DNA of 64,000 nt from Bacteroidales bacterium (lineage in GTDB: Bacteria; Bacteroidota; Bacteroidia; Bacteroidales; UBA3663): positions 104,022-168,021 of the forward strand of contig JAFSKF010000052.1 in NCBI GenBank assembly GCA_017449065.1. Direction: 5' to 3'. Position 1 is the stretch's first letter. The number at the start of each line of letters is the position of its first letter. The notes beneath the pieces were generated by a model. That model did no database searches. It had not been told where the DNA came from and was given only the letters and a program-made list of their open reading frames with translations. Position numbers and translations under genes: made by a program. Below, piece by piece: positions 43,250 through 52,175 of the stretch.

Positions 43250-44395
43250 TTAGTACAATGAATTGTAGATGTCAGCACAATCCTGCTCTGTTATCGGACG
43301 CGGATTGTTCTTCAGAAGGCGTTGCTGCAACATGGCCGCCTTCGCCATCTCAGGAACTGCTGACTGGGGAATATTGATTTCAGCCAATGTCTGCGGAATG
43401 CCGCAGGACTTGCTCAGATTTGCCACGAACTCCACACCGCGCAGGGCAGTCTCCTCGTCGTTGGAACCAGGCTGGCATCCCAAAGCTAATGCCACTTCTG
43501 CATAAGCCTTCACATTTGCCGGCATATTGAATTTCATGACGGTGGGCAAAAGCACAGAGTTGGAAAGTCCGTGACTTTTATGGAACATACCTCCCACCGG
43601 ATAAGCCAAGGCATGCACCGCTGCCGTGTTGACGGGTCCGAGACCCAAGCCACCGTACATGGCTCCCAGCAACATTCCCTCGCGTGCCTCCTGATCAGAT
43701 CCGTCTTTAACAGCCCGCTCCAGATACTTTGCAATCAGGGAAATGCCATACTTAGCATACAGACTCACCGTCGGATGGGCGAACTTGTTGGTATGCACTT
43801 CGATGCAATGTGTCAAGGCATCCATACCGGTTTCAGCCGTGACACGCGGAGGCACCGAAAGCGTCAGATTCGGATCGAGATAGGCAGCATCTGCCAACAG
43901 GAAATCGGAAACAATGCCTTTCTTGCCGTTGTCTGCCTCATCGAGCAGGATGGCGTTAGGCGACACCTCGCTACCCGTTCCTGCGGTGGTTGGCATACAG
44001 GCAATCCACACGCCACGGGCTTTGACGAAACCTATGCCATAGCATTGCTCGACCTCTTGCTCGCTATAGAGAAATGTAGCGACCAGCTTGGCAACATCCA
44101 TCACAGAACCGCCACCGACTCCAATCACCGAATCAGCATGAAACGCCTGCGCTTCTTTCAGGATTCGCTTGAAGTCGCTCACCGTTGGTTCGCCCAGAAT
44201 CTGCGTCTCGACCTGCAATGCCACACCTGCCTGTTTTAACTGGTCAAGCACGGGGTTGAGAACGGGAAGCACAGGATCAGCCGTCAGAACAAACAAACGC
44301 TTTTTGCCTAATTTCAGATATTCGTCAGCGAACTGGGTGAGGCATCCTGTGCCAAACACAATACGCTGCGGTTGTTTCAGTACGATACTATTCAT
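43250..44395 (-). CDS. Iron-containing alcohol dehydrogenase
   Basis: A 381-aa group III (Fe-dependent) alcohol dehydrogenase. NAD site: IGVGGGSVMDVAKLVA. The metal region includes DALTHCIEVHTNKFAHP and VHALAYPVGGMFHKSHGL. Members reduce small aldehydes such as lactaldehyde or glycolaldehyde, or act on butanol-type substrates. In this operon it may dispose of the aldehyde released by the DapA-family aldolase (inference). The start overlaps the symporter stop by 4 bp. Confidence 0.9.
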   Translation of the reverse strand: MNSIVLKQPQRIVFGTGCLTQFADEYLKLGKKRLFVLTADPVLPVLNPVLDQLKQAGVALQVETQILGEPTVSDFKRILKEAQAFHADSVIGVGGGSVMDVAKLVATFLYSEQEVEQCYGIGFVKARGVWIACMPTTAGTGSEVSPNAILLDEADNGKKGIVSDFLLADAAYLDPNLTLSVPPRVTAETGMDALTHCIEVHTNKFAHPTVSLYAKYGISLIAKYLERAVKDGSDQEAREGMLLGAMYGGLGLGPVNTAAVHALAYPVGGMFHKSHGLSNSVLLPTVMKFNMPANVKAYAEVALALGCQPGSNDEETALRGVEFVANLSKSCGIPQTLAEINIPQSAVPEMAKAAMLQQRLLKNNPRPITEQDCADIYNSLY

Positions 44396-45975
44396 GGTTG
44401 TTTCTGTTTTTTTAAGAATCCGTAGATGGTCAGACTCTCGTTCACCTTTTCCGACGGGAACAGGAACGAAGCCAGATATCCGACCACCAACACTATCAGA
44501 TGAGAATACACGCCCAGCATGTATTTGCTATGCGTAAAGTTCCAGTCACCTAAGTCGATTAGCGTCTGTTTGCTGCCATCGGGCATCGACATGGGCGACG
44601 TCAAGGTGGCATAGGCGGTAAAAAGAATACAGGCTATGAGACCCACGTAAAGACCGCCTTTGTTGGCACGGGTGGACAGAAGTCCCAAAAGGAAAATGCC
44701 CACGATGCCTGCGGAGAAGATGGCATAGAATGCGAAAATGGTATTCAGCACAGCGCCTCCGTTGCTTTGGATGTAGGCCAACGCGATGGCAACTGCTCCC
44801 AGGCCTGCCACGACGACTGCCCACCTGCCGGCATTCAGCTTATGACGGTCAGCCCAATGGGGATACATTTTCATCAGGTAGTCTTGCACAACAATCGCAG
44901 ACAGACAGTTCAGGTCAGCATCAAGACTGGAAATGGCAGCTGCAGCAATGGCGGCTATAATCAGGCCACGCACACCCAGCGGCAATTGGGTTGAAATAAA
45001 GTGTGGGAAAACTGCATCCGGTTTCATCAGCTGTGCTCCGGTTTCCGGATCGATGACTGCCGGATCGGGCGAAAGCTGGTAGTAGGCGAAAAGCAGCGAA
45101 CCGACCAACATAAAAATAGTCCACACAGGCACGCTCAGCGTCACACCGATGAATGCCGCCTTCTTGGCTTCATGATCGCTTCGGGCAGTCAGATAACGCT
45201 GCACGATGGTCTGGTCGGTGCCGTATTTCTGCAGCGCATAGAAAAAGCCGTTAAATACCATCACCCAGAAGGTGGTTTCGCAGAAGTTCCAGTCGAAGGG
45301 ACCTACCGAAATCTTGCCGGCTTCCCAGGCTGTTGATAAAATATCGGAAGGACCATAGGGCGTCCCGACGGCAAAAAGCAGGAAGAATACACTCAGCAAG
45401 CCGCCTCCGATCAGCAGGAATCCCTGAATCACATCCATCCAGATAATCGCCTCCATACCACCCAGCAACGTCAGCAGTATTATGGTGACCGCCAGAATCC
45501 CGACCACCCAATAGATATTGATGTCCATAAATGCAGCCAACGCCATCGACACCAGATAGAACACCGATCCCATCTTGGTGAAATGCGTCAGCACAAAAGC
45601 TATCGAACTGTAAAAACGTGCGGCAGCCCCGAACCTCCGTTCGAAGTACTCGTAGGCGCTCAAGCGGATAACCCGCCGGAACAACGGCACTATCACGCCA
45701 ATCATGGCTAATAGCACCACCGGCACCATCAGGCCCTGCACCAACAGCACCCAATTGCCGCTGTAGGCAGATCCCGGATAAGCCAGGAAAGTGACGCTCG
45801 ATATCAGAGTGGCAAAAATGCTGATGCCGACTGCCCAAGCCGGTACTTTGCCCGAACCTGTAAAATAGGTGGCTGTGTCTTTCTGGCGGTGGGCGAAATA
45901 GGCACCCATACCGATGGCTGCCAATATACTTATCACTACGATGATGTAGTCAATCCAATGCAAGGCTGAGTTCAT
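44392..45975 (-). CDS. Sodium:solute symporter (SSS family)
   Basis: A 527-aa inner-membrane transporter with about 13-14 helices. The N-terminus WIDYIIVVISILAAIGMGAY, TYFTGSGKVPAWAVGISIFATLISS and the AIIWMDVIQGFLLIGGG segment are typical of SSS proteins for sugars or sugar acids. It is encoded between the aldolase and alcohol dehydrogenase genes and probably imports the substrate of this pathway. The substrate cannot be read directly. Confidence 0.92.
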   Translation of the reverse strand: MNSALHWIDYIIVVISILAAIGMGAYFAHRQKDTATYFTGSGKVPAWAVGISIFATLISSVTFLAYPGSAYSGNWVLLVQGLMVPVVLLAMIGVIVPLFRRVIRLSAYEYFERRFGAAARFYSSIAFVLTHFTKMGSVFYLVSMALAAFMDINIYWVVGILAVTIILLTLLGGMEAIIWMDVIQGFLLIGGGLLSVFFLLFAVGTPYGPSDILSTAWEAGKISVGPFDWNFCETTFWVMVFNGFFYALQKYGTDQTIVQRYLTARSDHEAKKAAFIGVTLSVPVWTIFMLVGSLLFAYYQLSPDPAVIDPETGAQLMKPDAVFPHFISTQLPLGVRGLIIAAIAAAAISSLDADLNCLSAIVVQDYLMKMYPHWADRHKLNAGRWAVVVAGLGAVAIALAYIQSNGGAVLNTIFAFYAIFSAGIVGIFLLGLLSTRANKGGLYVGLIACILFTAYATLTSPMSMPDGSKQTLIDLGDWNFTHSKYMLGVYSHLIVLVVGYLASFLFPSEKVNESLTIYGFLKKQKQP

Positions 45976-46003
45976 TGAGGTTCCGATTTAATGGGGAAAC
46001 CCG

Positions 46004-46900
46004 TTAATAATGACTCACCGCACGGGCTTTCTCTGCGATCTGCTCTTCCTCCGCTGCTGAAAGCCGGGTCAGCGGAAGCAGTACGTCGGGCGTACAGAGA
46101 CCGTCGGTCTGCATCATGACTTTCAAAGCCGTCAGCGACTGTCCGAGCGTTCTGCCAGCCTGATAGATCTTGGCAATCTCGTTCGTGGTGTTCTGCAACG
46201 ATTGTGCACGCTGGATATTCCCGGCTACTGCAGATTCGTACAGATCCTGGAACATACCCGGAGAGAAGTTGCCGGTACTTGGCACAATACCGTCGCCTCC
46301 TATCGACAAACTGTAGGCGCTCTGTGCTGCCCATCCGCAGAAATAGCTGAAGTCCGGACGATCTTTGCTGAACGCTACGCATTGTGCCATTCTTTCCAGA
46401 TCGCGCTCGCTGTCTTTCAGCCCCACGATATTCGGATGATCAGCCAAACGTTTGATGATATCAACAGGAATGGACATGTGCGTGGTGGCCAGAATGTTGT
46501 AAAGCATCATCGGTTTTTTGCTATAGTCGGCCAACTGCACATAATAGCCGTACATCTGTTCGGGAGTCAAGGCGTAGTATGACGGCAAGGTCGCCACAAT
46601 CACGTCGGCACCCGCCTGACAAAAGGCATCGACCTGTTCCAACTGCTCGCTCACGCAACAGCCCGTCAAACCCGCATAGACCTTGATTTGCCCGGCTGCT
46701 ACCTGTACGGCAGTTGCCACCAAGAGGCGTGCGTCCGAACGGCTCACGCTATTGCCTTCGCCTGTGGTGCCCAGCAAAAGCGGGCTTACCTGATGCTTTA
46801 CAAACATGGAAACGATGCGTCGAACTGCTTCGACATCGAGTTTTCCTTCTGCTGTTACCGGAGTTACCATCGGGACGACGACTCCTGCATACTTCTTCAT
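46004..46900 (-). CDS. DapA-family class I aldolase (catabolic type)
   Basis: A 298-aa member of the dihydrodipicolinate synthase/N-acetylneuraminate lyase superfamily. It shows GTTGEGNS (carboxylate-binding loop), the tyrosine in MMLYNILATT, and the Schiff-base lysine in IVGLKDSERD. Genes of lysine synthesis are absent around it. The linked transporter, Fe-dehydrogenase and DUF1537 genes suggest a 2-oxo sugar-acid aldolase or lyase. It is the first gene of the operon, behind a consensus promoter (46946-46977). Confidence 0.88.
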   Translation of the reverse strand: MKKYAGVVVPMVTPVTAEGKLDVEAVRRIVSMFVKHQVSPLLLGTTGEGNSVSRSDARLLVATAVQVAAGQIKVYAGLTGCCVSEQLEQVDAFCQAGADVIVATLPSYYALTPEQMYGYYVQLADYSKKPMMLYNILATTHMSIPVDIIKRLADHPNIVGLKDSERDLERMAQCVAFSKDRPDFSYFCGWAAQSAYSLSIGGDGIVPSTGNFSPGMFQDLYESAVAGNIQRAQSLQNTTNEIAKIYQAGRTLGQSLTALKVMMQTDGLCTPDVLLPLTRLSAAEEEQIAEKARAVSHY

Positions 46901-46945
46901 ATTGTAAGGTGTATAAGTTTAAGTTTGGATTTCAAAAAGATGCCG

Positions 46946-46977
46946 CAAAGATAAAGAAAATTGAAGAAACAGCCAAA
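46946..46977 (-). promoter_or_regulatory. Promoter of the sugar-acid operon
   Basis: Minus-strand TTTG (46977-46974), 20 bp, TATCTTTG (46953-46946). Confidence 0.8.
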
Positions 46978-47012
46978 GAATCGGACTGGATTTGCGAAAA
47001 ATTTAACGCAAA

Positions 47013-47045
47013 TTTGGCTGGATTACCGAAAAAAAACTAACTTTG
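47013..47045 (+). promoter_or_regulatory. Promoter of the GH43-like gene
   Basis: TTTG (47013-47016), 21 bp, TAACTTTG (47038-47045). It sets the start of the next gene at 47063, because the earlier in-frame ATG at 46961 precedes the promoter. Confidence 0.78.
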
Positions 47046-47062
47046 TCCCAAATTTTTGTACG

Positions 47063-48064
47063 ATGAAGACATTTTTTGCTTTGCTGATGGCAACAGCTTT
47101 TCTGCTGACGGGATGCCAAAAGGATGAGAATCCGGACATTTATCTGTTCACTTCGTTCCACGAGCCCTCAACCGACGGTTTGCAGTATCTGTACAGCTTG
47201 GACGGTCTGCATTGGGACACGATTCCCGGTGTCTGGCTCCGTCCGGAAGTCGGCAACGACACCACTTATGCTGATGCCTGGACAGGTGAAACCAAGGCTC
47301 CGGCTTTTTACCCAAACCACAAGGTGCTGCGCGACCCCAGCATCGTGCAGGGGCCTGACGGCGTGTTCCATTTGGTATGGACCACCCAATGGATGGGCAG
47401 CAAGGGTTTCGGGTATGCGTCTTCGAGGGATTTGATCCATTGGTCGGAGCAACGCGTCATCCCTGTAATGGATAGTATTCCTACCAACAACGTCTGGGCG
47501 CCCGAACTCTTCTACGATGAGGAAGAACGGCAGTTCCTGATTATCTGGTCATCGCAAATTCCGCCGGAAGAATATACCGCTGCTGATACGTTAGGCACCA
47601 ATGCCTGCCACCGGATGTGGTACACCACAACACGCGACTTCCTGACTTTTTCTCCTGCCCGGAAGTATTACGACCCCGGCTTTAACAGCATCGACGGATA
47701 CCTGCTCAAAAGAGGAACCGACGATTATGTCCTCATTGTGAAAGACAACCGTAAGCCCGGATACAGCAATCTGTTCTGTGTCTTTTCCGATTCCCCCTAT
47801 GGCCCGTTTCACAGCCCTTCTACCACTTTTGGCAGAACCTATTCAGAAGGCCCTTGTGCCATTCAGACGGGTGACGAATGGATTATCTATTTCGACCAAT
47901 ACCATCCGCAGGAATATGGTGCCGTTTCAACAACCGATTTCCGGACCTTCACCCCTATTCCCGACCGTATCAAGGTTCCTGCGGCACACAAGCACGGCAC
48001 GATTGTCAGAATCACCCGGACTCAGTTAGAGGAACTGCTGGAAGCTGCATCCACAGCAGCCTGA
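47063..48064 (+). CDS. GH43-like (five-bladed beta-propeller) lipoprotein
   Basis: A 333-aa lipoprotein (MKTFFALLMATAFLLTGCQK, lipobox LLTGC). The propeller pattern matches GH43-type arabinosidase/xylosidase families: KVLRDPSIVQGPDGVFHLVW (catalytic Asp region), NNVWAPELFYDEEERQFLIIW, and SEGPCAIQTGDEWIIYFDQY with the likely acid Glu. It is predicted to trim arabinose or related side chains from plant polysaccharide. It lies beside the pectate lyase and sugar-acid genes. It overlaps the convergent nudC by 43 bp. Confidence 0.85.
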   Translation: MKTFFALLMATAFLLTGCQKDENPDIYLFTSFHEPSTDGLQYLYSLDGLHWDTIPGVWLRPEVGNDTTYADAWTGETKAPAFYPNHKVLRDPSIVQGPDGVFHLVWTTQWMGSKGFGYASSRDLIHWSEQRVIPVMDSIPTNNVWAPELFYDEEERQFLIIWSSQIPPEEYTAADTLGTNACHRMWYTTTRDFLTFSPARKYYDPGFNSIDGYLLKRGTDDYVLIVKDNRKPGYSNLFCVFSDSPYGPFHSPSTTFGRTYSEGPCAIQTGDEWIIYFDQYHPQEYGAVSTTDFRTFTPIPDRIKVPAAHKHGTIVRITRTQLEELLEAASTAA

Positions 48065-48795
48065 ATCAGCCGGTGTGCAATGCTCCCATTGGGCGGAGTA
48101 ACCGCCGGCAAGTGCAGCGGATCGAACCAAGCGGCATCTGCAATCTCCTCGGTCTGCAACTGCAACTCCCCGCTTTCGTATTCTGCCGTAAAGGCAATCA
48201 TCAGCTGAGCCGGGAAAGGCCAGCTTTGCGAACCGAAGTATTTCAGGTTCCTGATGTGCAGATGGATCTCTTCGAACACCTCCCGTCGCACAGCCTGTTC
48301 TGCGGTTTCGCCTGCTTCCATAAATCCGGCAAGGCAGGCATACATTCCGTTTTTGTTGTTTACGTTCCGGGCAAGCAATATCTTCCCATCCCGATGAATG
48401 AGCATGATGACACAAGGCTCGATGCGAGGGAAAATAAGGTTCTGACAATCCGGACAAAGGCGGGCAGTCAGCGTTTCATGATCGGTCAGTTTGGCACCGC
48501 AACGCGGACAATAACGGGTTTGCGAGCGCCATTCCAACAGCGCTTTTGCCCTTGAGGCTCGAAGCACCTCCTCTTCCGTATGTTCGGAAAAATAGAACCG
48601 AAGCGGATGCAACATATAGCCATCCGGCAATAGTTCCGCATTTTTCAGTCCCAAGCACCGGATGCCGGTAATTGACTCTTCATAGGTTTCCGTACTGCCG
48701 CAAGCGATGCTCAAAGCCGCCATATCGTCAGCAGTAAGCGCTTCGCCGTTCCGACGAAGTATGATGTCCCGATTGTTGAAAGCAAAATAAAACAT
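48022..48795 (-). CDS. nudC: NAD+ diphosphatase (Nudix)
   Basis: A 257-aa NudC: cleaves NAD(H) to NMN(H) and AMP, and in other bacteria removes NAD caps from RNA. The zinc ribbon is YCPRCGAKL ... CPDCQNLIFPR. The Nudix box is GFMEAGETAEQAVRREVFEE. The family-specific SQSWPFPAQLM follows (usual SQPWPFPxS). The C-terminus is a Ser-rich tail. It follows mfd by 8 bp. Confidence 0.93.
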   Translation of the reverse strand: MFYFAFNNRDIILRRNGEALTADDMAALSIACGSTETYEESITGIRCLGLKNAELLPDGYMLHPLRFYFSEHTEEEVLRASRAKALLEWRSQTRYCPRCGAKLTDHETLTARLCPDCQNLIFPRIEPCVIMLIHRDGKILLARNVNNKNGMYACLAGFMEAGETAEQAVRREVFEEIHLHIRNLKYFGSQSWPFPAQLMIAFTAEYESGELQLQTEEIADAAWFDPLHLPAVTPPNGSIAHRLIQAAVDAASSSSSN

Positions 48796-48803
48796 ACGGC
48801 AAT

Positions 48804-51800
48804 TTATATTTTTCCCAAAATCCTGACAGCCTCACGGATGCTATCGACCTTATCGATTACAACCGACTTGACGCCGTTCTTGTCTTCGAGGCGGCAGCGG
48901 TGGGGATGTTCGATGATGTAGTTGATGACCCGTTCGAACATTTCGCTCGAGAAGTATTCGGGCAGGGTGCTGACGAAGTTGCACTTCAGCCGGTTCTGCC
49001 TGAGGATGAATTTCTCGAAACCTAAGGTGCGTCCCAGCTGGCGCAGTTCCACCACGCGGATGAGCTCTTCGCCTTGTTTCGGAATCTTTCCGAATCGGTC
49101 GATCAGTCGAGTGCGATAGGCCTCGATTTCAGCAGGCGTGCTCAAATTGTCGAGTTCCTGATAGAGGGCGATGCGCTCTGAACTTTCGGGCACATATTTT
49201 TCCCCGAAACAGATGTCCAGATCGGTTTCGAGCGTGCAGTCTTCGGTGACGGTTTCCGCCTGTTCGCGTTCCTCGGCATAGAGGCTGCTGAACTCTCGCG
49301 TCTTCAGCTCCTTGACGGCCTGCTTCAGAATCTTCTGATAGGCTTCATAACCCAAGTCGGCAATAAAGCCCGACTGTTCGCCGCCCAAGAGGTTGCCGGC
49401 TCCGCGAATGTCCAAATCCTGCATCGCCAGATGAATGCCGCTTCCCAAGCCGGAAAAGTTCTCGATGGCTTGCAAACGGCGTCTGGCATCGGTACTCATA
49501 GCCGTATAGGGCGGTGTCAGCAAGTAGCAGAATGCCTTGCGATTGGTGCGTCCCACACGTCCGCGCAACTGGTGCAACTCGCTCAGACCGTAGTTCTGTG
49601 CCTGACTCACAATCATCGTATTGGCGTTAGGGATGTCCAGCCCGGCTTCGATAATCGTGGTGCACACCAGCACATCAAATTCGTGGTTGGCGAAGTCGAG
49701 AATCAGCTGTTCCACCTTATCGGTTTCCATCTGTCCGTGCCCGAAAGCGACGCGGGCATCGGGCACCAGACGCTGAATGCGTGCCACAATGTCGGGCAGC
49801 TGCGAGATCTTGTTGTGAATGTAGAAGACCTGTCCGTTGCGCGACAGTTCGAAGTTGACTGCCTCCTTGACGATGTCGTCTTCGTCGCGATGCACTTCTG
49901 TCTGTATCGGATAGCGGTTCGGGGGCGGCGTCCCGATTACCGACAGGTCGCGGGCACCCATCAGGCTGAACTGCAGGGTGCGCGGAATCGGTGTAGCGGT
50001 CATCGTGAGTGTATCCACATTGATGCGCAGTTTCTTGAGCGCCTCTTTGGTTTTCACACCGAACTTCTGTTCCTCGTCGATGATGAGCAAGCCCAGATCC
50101 TGGAATTTCACCTGCTTCCCAATGAGCTTGTGAGTGCCAATGATGATGTTGATCTGTCCGCTGGCCAGGTCTTTCAGGATCTGTGTGGTCTGTTTGGCAG
50201 AGCGTGCACGTGTCAGATAATCCACCCGCACCGGAAAATCCTTCAGACGCTCCGAGAAAGTCTGGTAGTGCTGGAAAGCCAGAACCGTGGTCGGCACCAA
50301 TACCGCCACCTGCTTGCAGTCGTTGCAGGCTTTCAGGGCAGCACGGATGGCCACCTCTGTCTTACCGAAGCCCACATCGCCGCACACCAGACGGTCCATC
50401 GGTTTCTCGCTCTCCATGTCTTTCTTGATTTCCTGAGTGGCTTTCAGCTGGTCGGGCGTATCCTCGAACATGAACGAAGCCTCCAGCTCGTGCTGCATCT
50501 GGCTGTCGGGGCTGTACTTGTAGCCTTTTTCTTCACGACGCGCCGCATAGAGTCCGATCAGTTCGCGCGCCATATCCTTCATCTTCTCCTTGGTCTTATC
50601 GCGCATGCGCTCCCAGGCACCGCTTCCCAAACGCGACAGCGAAGGCGGTTCTGCATCCTTGCCCCTGTATTTCGAAAGCTTGTCTAACTGGTGGATCGAC
50701 ACAAACAGCAGGTCGCCGTTCTTGTAGATCAGTTTCACCACCTCCTGCCGGCGCTCTTCTCCGGTTTCGGGGTCTTTGCCGATAGGCATCTCCACGAGTC
50801 CTCCGAACTGGGCAATACCATAATCGACGTGCACGATGTAGTCGCCAATCATGAACTCCCGGAGTTCCTTGAGGCTGAGGGCGATCTTTCCGCTGCGGGC
50901 TCGGTCGGACTTCAGGTTATAACGATGGTAGCGGTCGAAGATCTGGTGGTCGGTGAAGTAGCAGTTTTTCGTATCGTCATCCACAAAGCCCTGATGGACG
51001 GTTCTCGGAATGCGCACCAGCGGGAACTGTTCGTTGCGATCTTCGAAGATGGCTTCGATGCGGTCTAACTGCTTGGACGAATCGCTGAGGATGTGCAGCG
51101 TATAGCCTTCCGAACGGTAGCGCATGAAATCCTGCGAGATCAGGTCGAAGTTCTTGTGCCACTCCGGCTGTGGCGTGGTGTGGAACTCGATCACCGAACC
51201 GACCGTCTGATCGGGACCTAACGGGTTCGTCTTGTCCGACATGATCACCATCGAAAAACGCCCGAATCCGGTTTTGAAGTTCTCGGCATTCACCAGTTTC
51301 TGCAAAGCCTTGGTGTCGCCCTCTTCGCTCTTGATCAGCTGTTCCGAAAGTTCCTGCGAGCAGATGTCCGTCACGCGGTCGAGCACCCAAATCGGATCCT
51401 GGCACAAGATCAGCGAACCGTCGGGCATGAACTCGGGCAGGGAAATGCCTTGCGTCTCCTCGTCGGCAAACGAAGGGGATAGAGTCACTTCGTCCAGGTG
51501 TTCACGACTCAGCTGGCTTTCCACCTCAAAACTGCGCAGCGAATCCACCTCGTTGCCAAAGAAGTCGATGCGGAACGGATATTCGCTTGAATAGCTGAAA
51601 ACGTCAATCAGGGAGCCGCGCACGGCAAACTGTCCGGGTTCATAGACGTAATCCACGCGCTGGAAGCCGGTTGTGCTCAGCATCTCCACCACAAACTGGC
51701 TATCCACCTGTTCGCCTTTGTGCAGGTGCAGGATGTTCTTTTCCACTTTCTCGGTTGTCGCCACTTTCTCGGCAATGGCTTCCGGATAGGTCACAATGGC

Positions 51801-52175
51801 GATATTTCCTTTGCTCAGCGAAGTCAGCACTTCGTTGCGGAGCACCTCGTTGGCGCTGTCCAATTGTCCGTATTTGATGCTGCGCTTGTAGCTCGAAGGG
51901 AAGAACGAAACACCTTGTTCTCCGGCAATCTGGCAGATGTCGTGATAAAAATATCCCGCCTGCTCCTCATCGTTCAGGATGAACAGATACACCCCGGGAA
52001 AAGCGTTCTTCAAGGGTGCCAGGAATGTGGCTGCCGACGAACCTTTCAGTCCTTTCAGCTGAATCACCGCCGGCGCTTTCGCCTTGCCTTTCTCTTCTTT
52101 GTCCTTAATGCTTTTCAGCTGCTTCACAAGTGCGTTGAAGCGGGGCTTCTGCAGCACCAGATCCTTAATTTCCAT
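48804..52175 (-). CDS. mfd: Transcription-repair coupling factor
   Basis: A 1123-aa DNA translocase that removes RNA polymerase stalled at lesions and recruits UvrA. The N-terminal UvrB-like region (about 1-330) is followed by the RNAP-interacting domain (about 480-560, MIGDYIVHVDYGIAQFGGLV). The RecG-like translocase has RLVCGDVGFGKTEVAIRAAL, LLIIDEEQKFGVK, TATPIPRTLQFSLMGARD and QLRGRVGRTNRKAFCYLL. A TRCF C-terminal domain ends it. Length is normal. It overlaps the helicase gene end by 11 bp. Confidence 0.97.
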   Translation of the reverse strand: MEIKDLVLQKPRFNALVKQLKSIKDKEEKGKAKAPAVIQLKGLKGSSAATFLAPLKNAFPGVYLFILNDEEQAGYFYHDICQIAGEQGVSFFPSSYKRSIKYGQLDSANEVLRNEVLTSLSKGNIAIVTYPEAIAEKVATTEKVEKNILHLHKGEQVDSQFVVEMLSTTGFQRVDYVYEPGQFAVRGSLIDVFSYSSEYPFRIDFFGNEVDSLRSFEVESQLSREHLDEVTLSPSFADEETQGISLPEFMPDGSLILCQDPIWVLDRVTDICSQELSEQLIKSEEGDTKALQKLVNAENFKTGFGRFSMVIMSDKTNPLGPDQTVGSVIEFHTTPQPEWHKNFDLISQDFMRYRSEGYTLHILSDSSKQLDRIEAIFEDRNEQFPLVRIPRTVHQGFVDDDTKNCYFTDHQIFDRYHRYNLKSDRARSGKIALSLKELREFMIGDYIVHVDYGIAQFGGLVEMPIGKDPETGEERRQEVVKLIYKNGDLLFVSIHQLDKLSKYRGKDAEPPSLSRLGSGAWERMRDKTKEKMKDMARELIGLYAARREEKGYKYSPDSQMQHELEASFMFEDTPDQLKATQEIKKDMESEKPMDRLVCGDVGFGKTEVAIRAALKACNDCKQVAVLVPTTVLAFQHYQTFSERLKDFPVRVDYLTRARSAKQTTQILKDLASGQINIIIGTHKLIGKQVKFQDLGLLIIDEEQKFGVKTKEALKKLRINVDTLTMTATPIPRTLQFSLMGARDLSVIGTPPPNRYPIQTEVHRDEDDIVKEAVNFELSRNGQVFYIHNKISQLPDIVARIQRLVPDARVAFGHGQMETDKVEQLILDFANHEFDVLVCTTIIEAGLDIPNANTMIVSQAQNYGLSELHQLRGRVGRTNRKAFCYLLTPPYTAMSTDARRRLQAIENFSGLGSGIHLAMQDLDIRGAGNLLGGEQSGFIADLGYEAYQKILKQAVKELKTREFSSLYAEEREQAETVTEDCTLETDLDICFGEKYVPESSERIALYQELDNLSTPAEIEAYRTRLIDRFGKIPKQGEELIRVVELRQLGRTLGFEKFILRQNRLKCNFVSTLPEYFSSEMFERVINYIIEHPHRCRLEDKNGVKSVVIDKVDSIREAVRILGKI

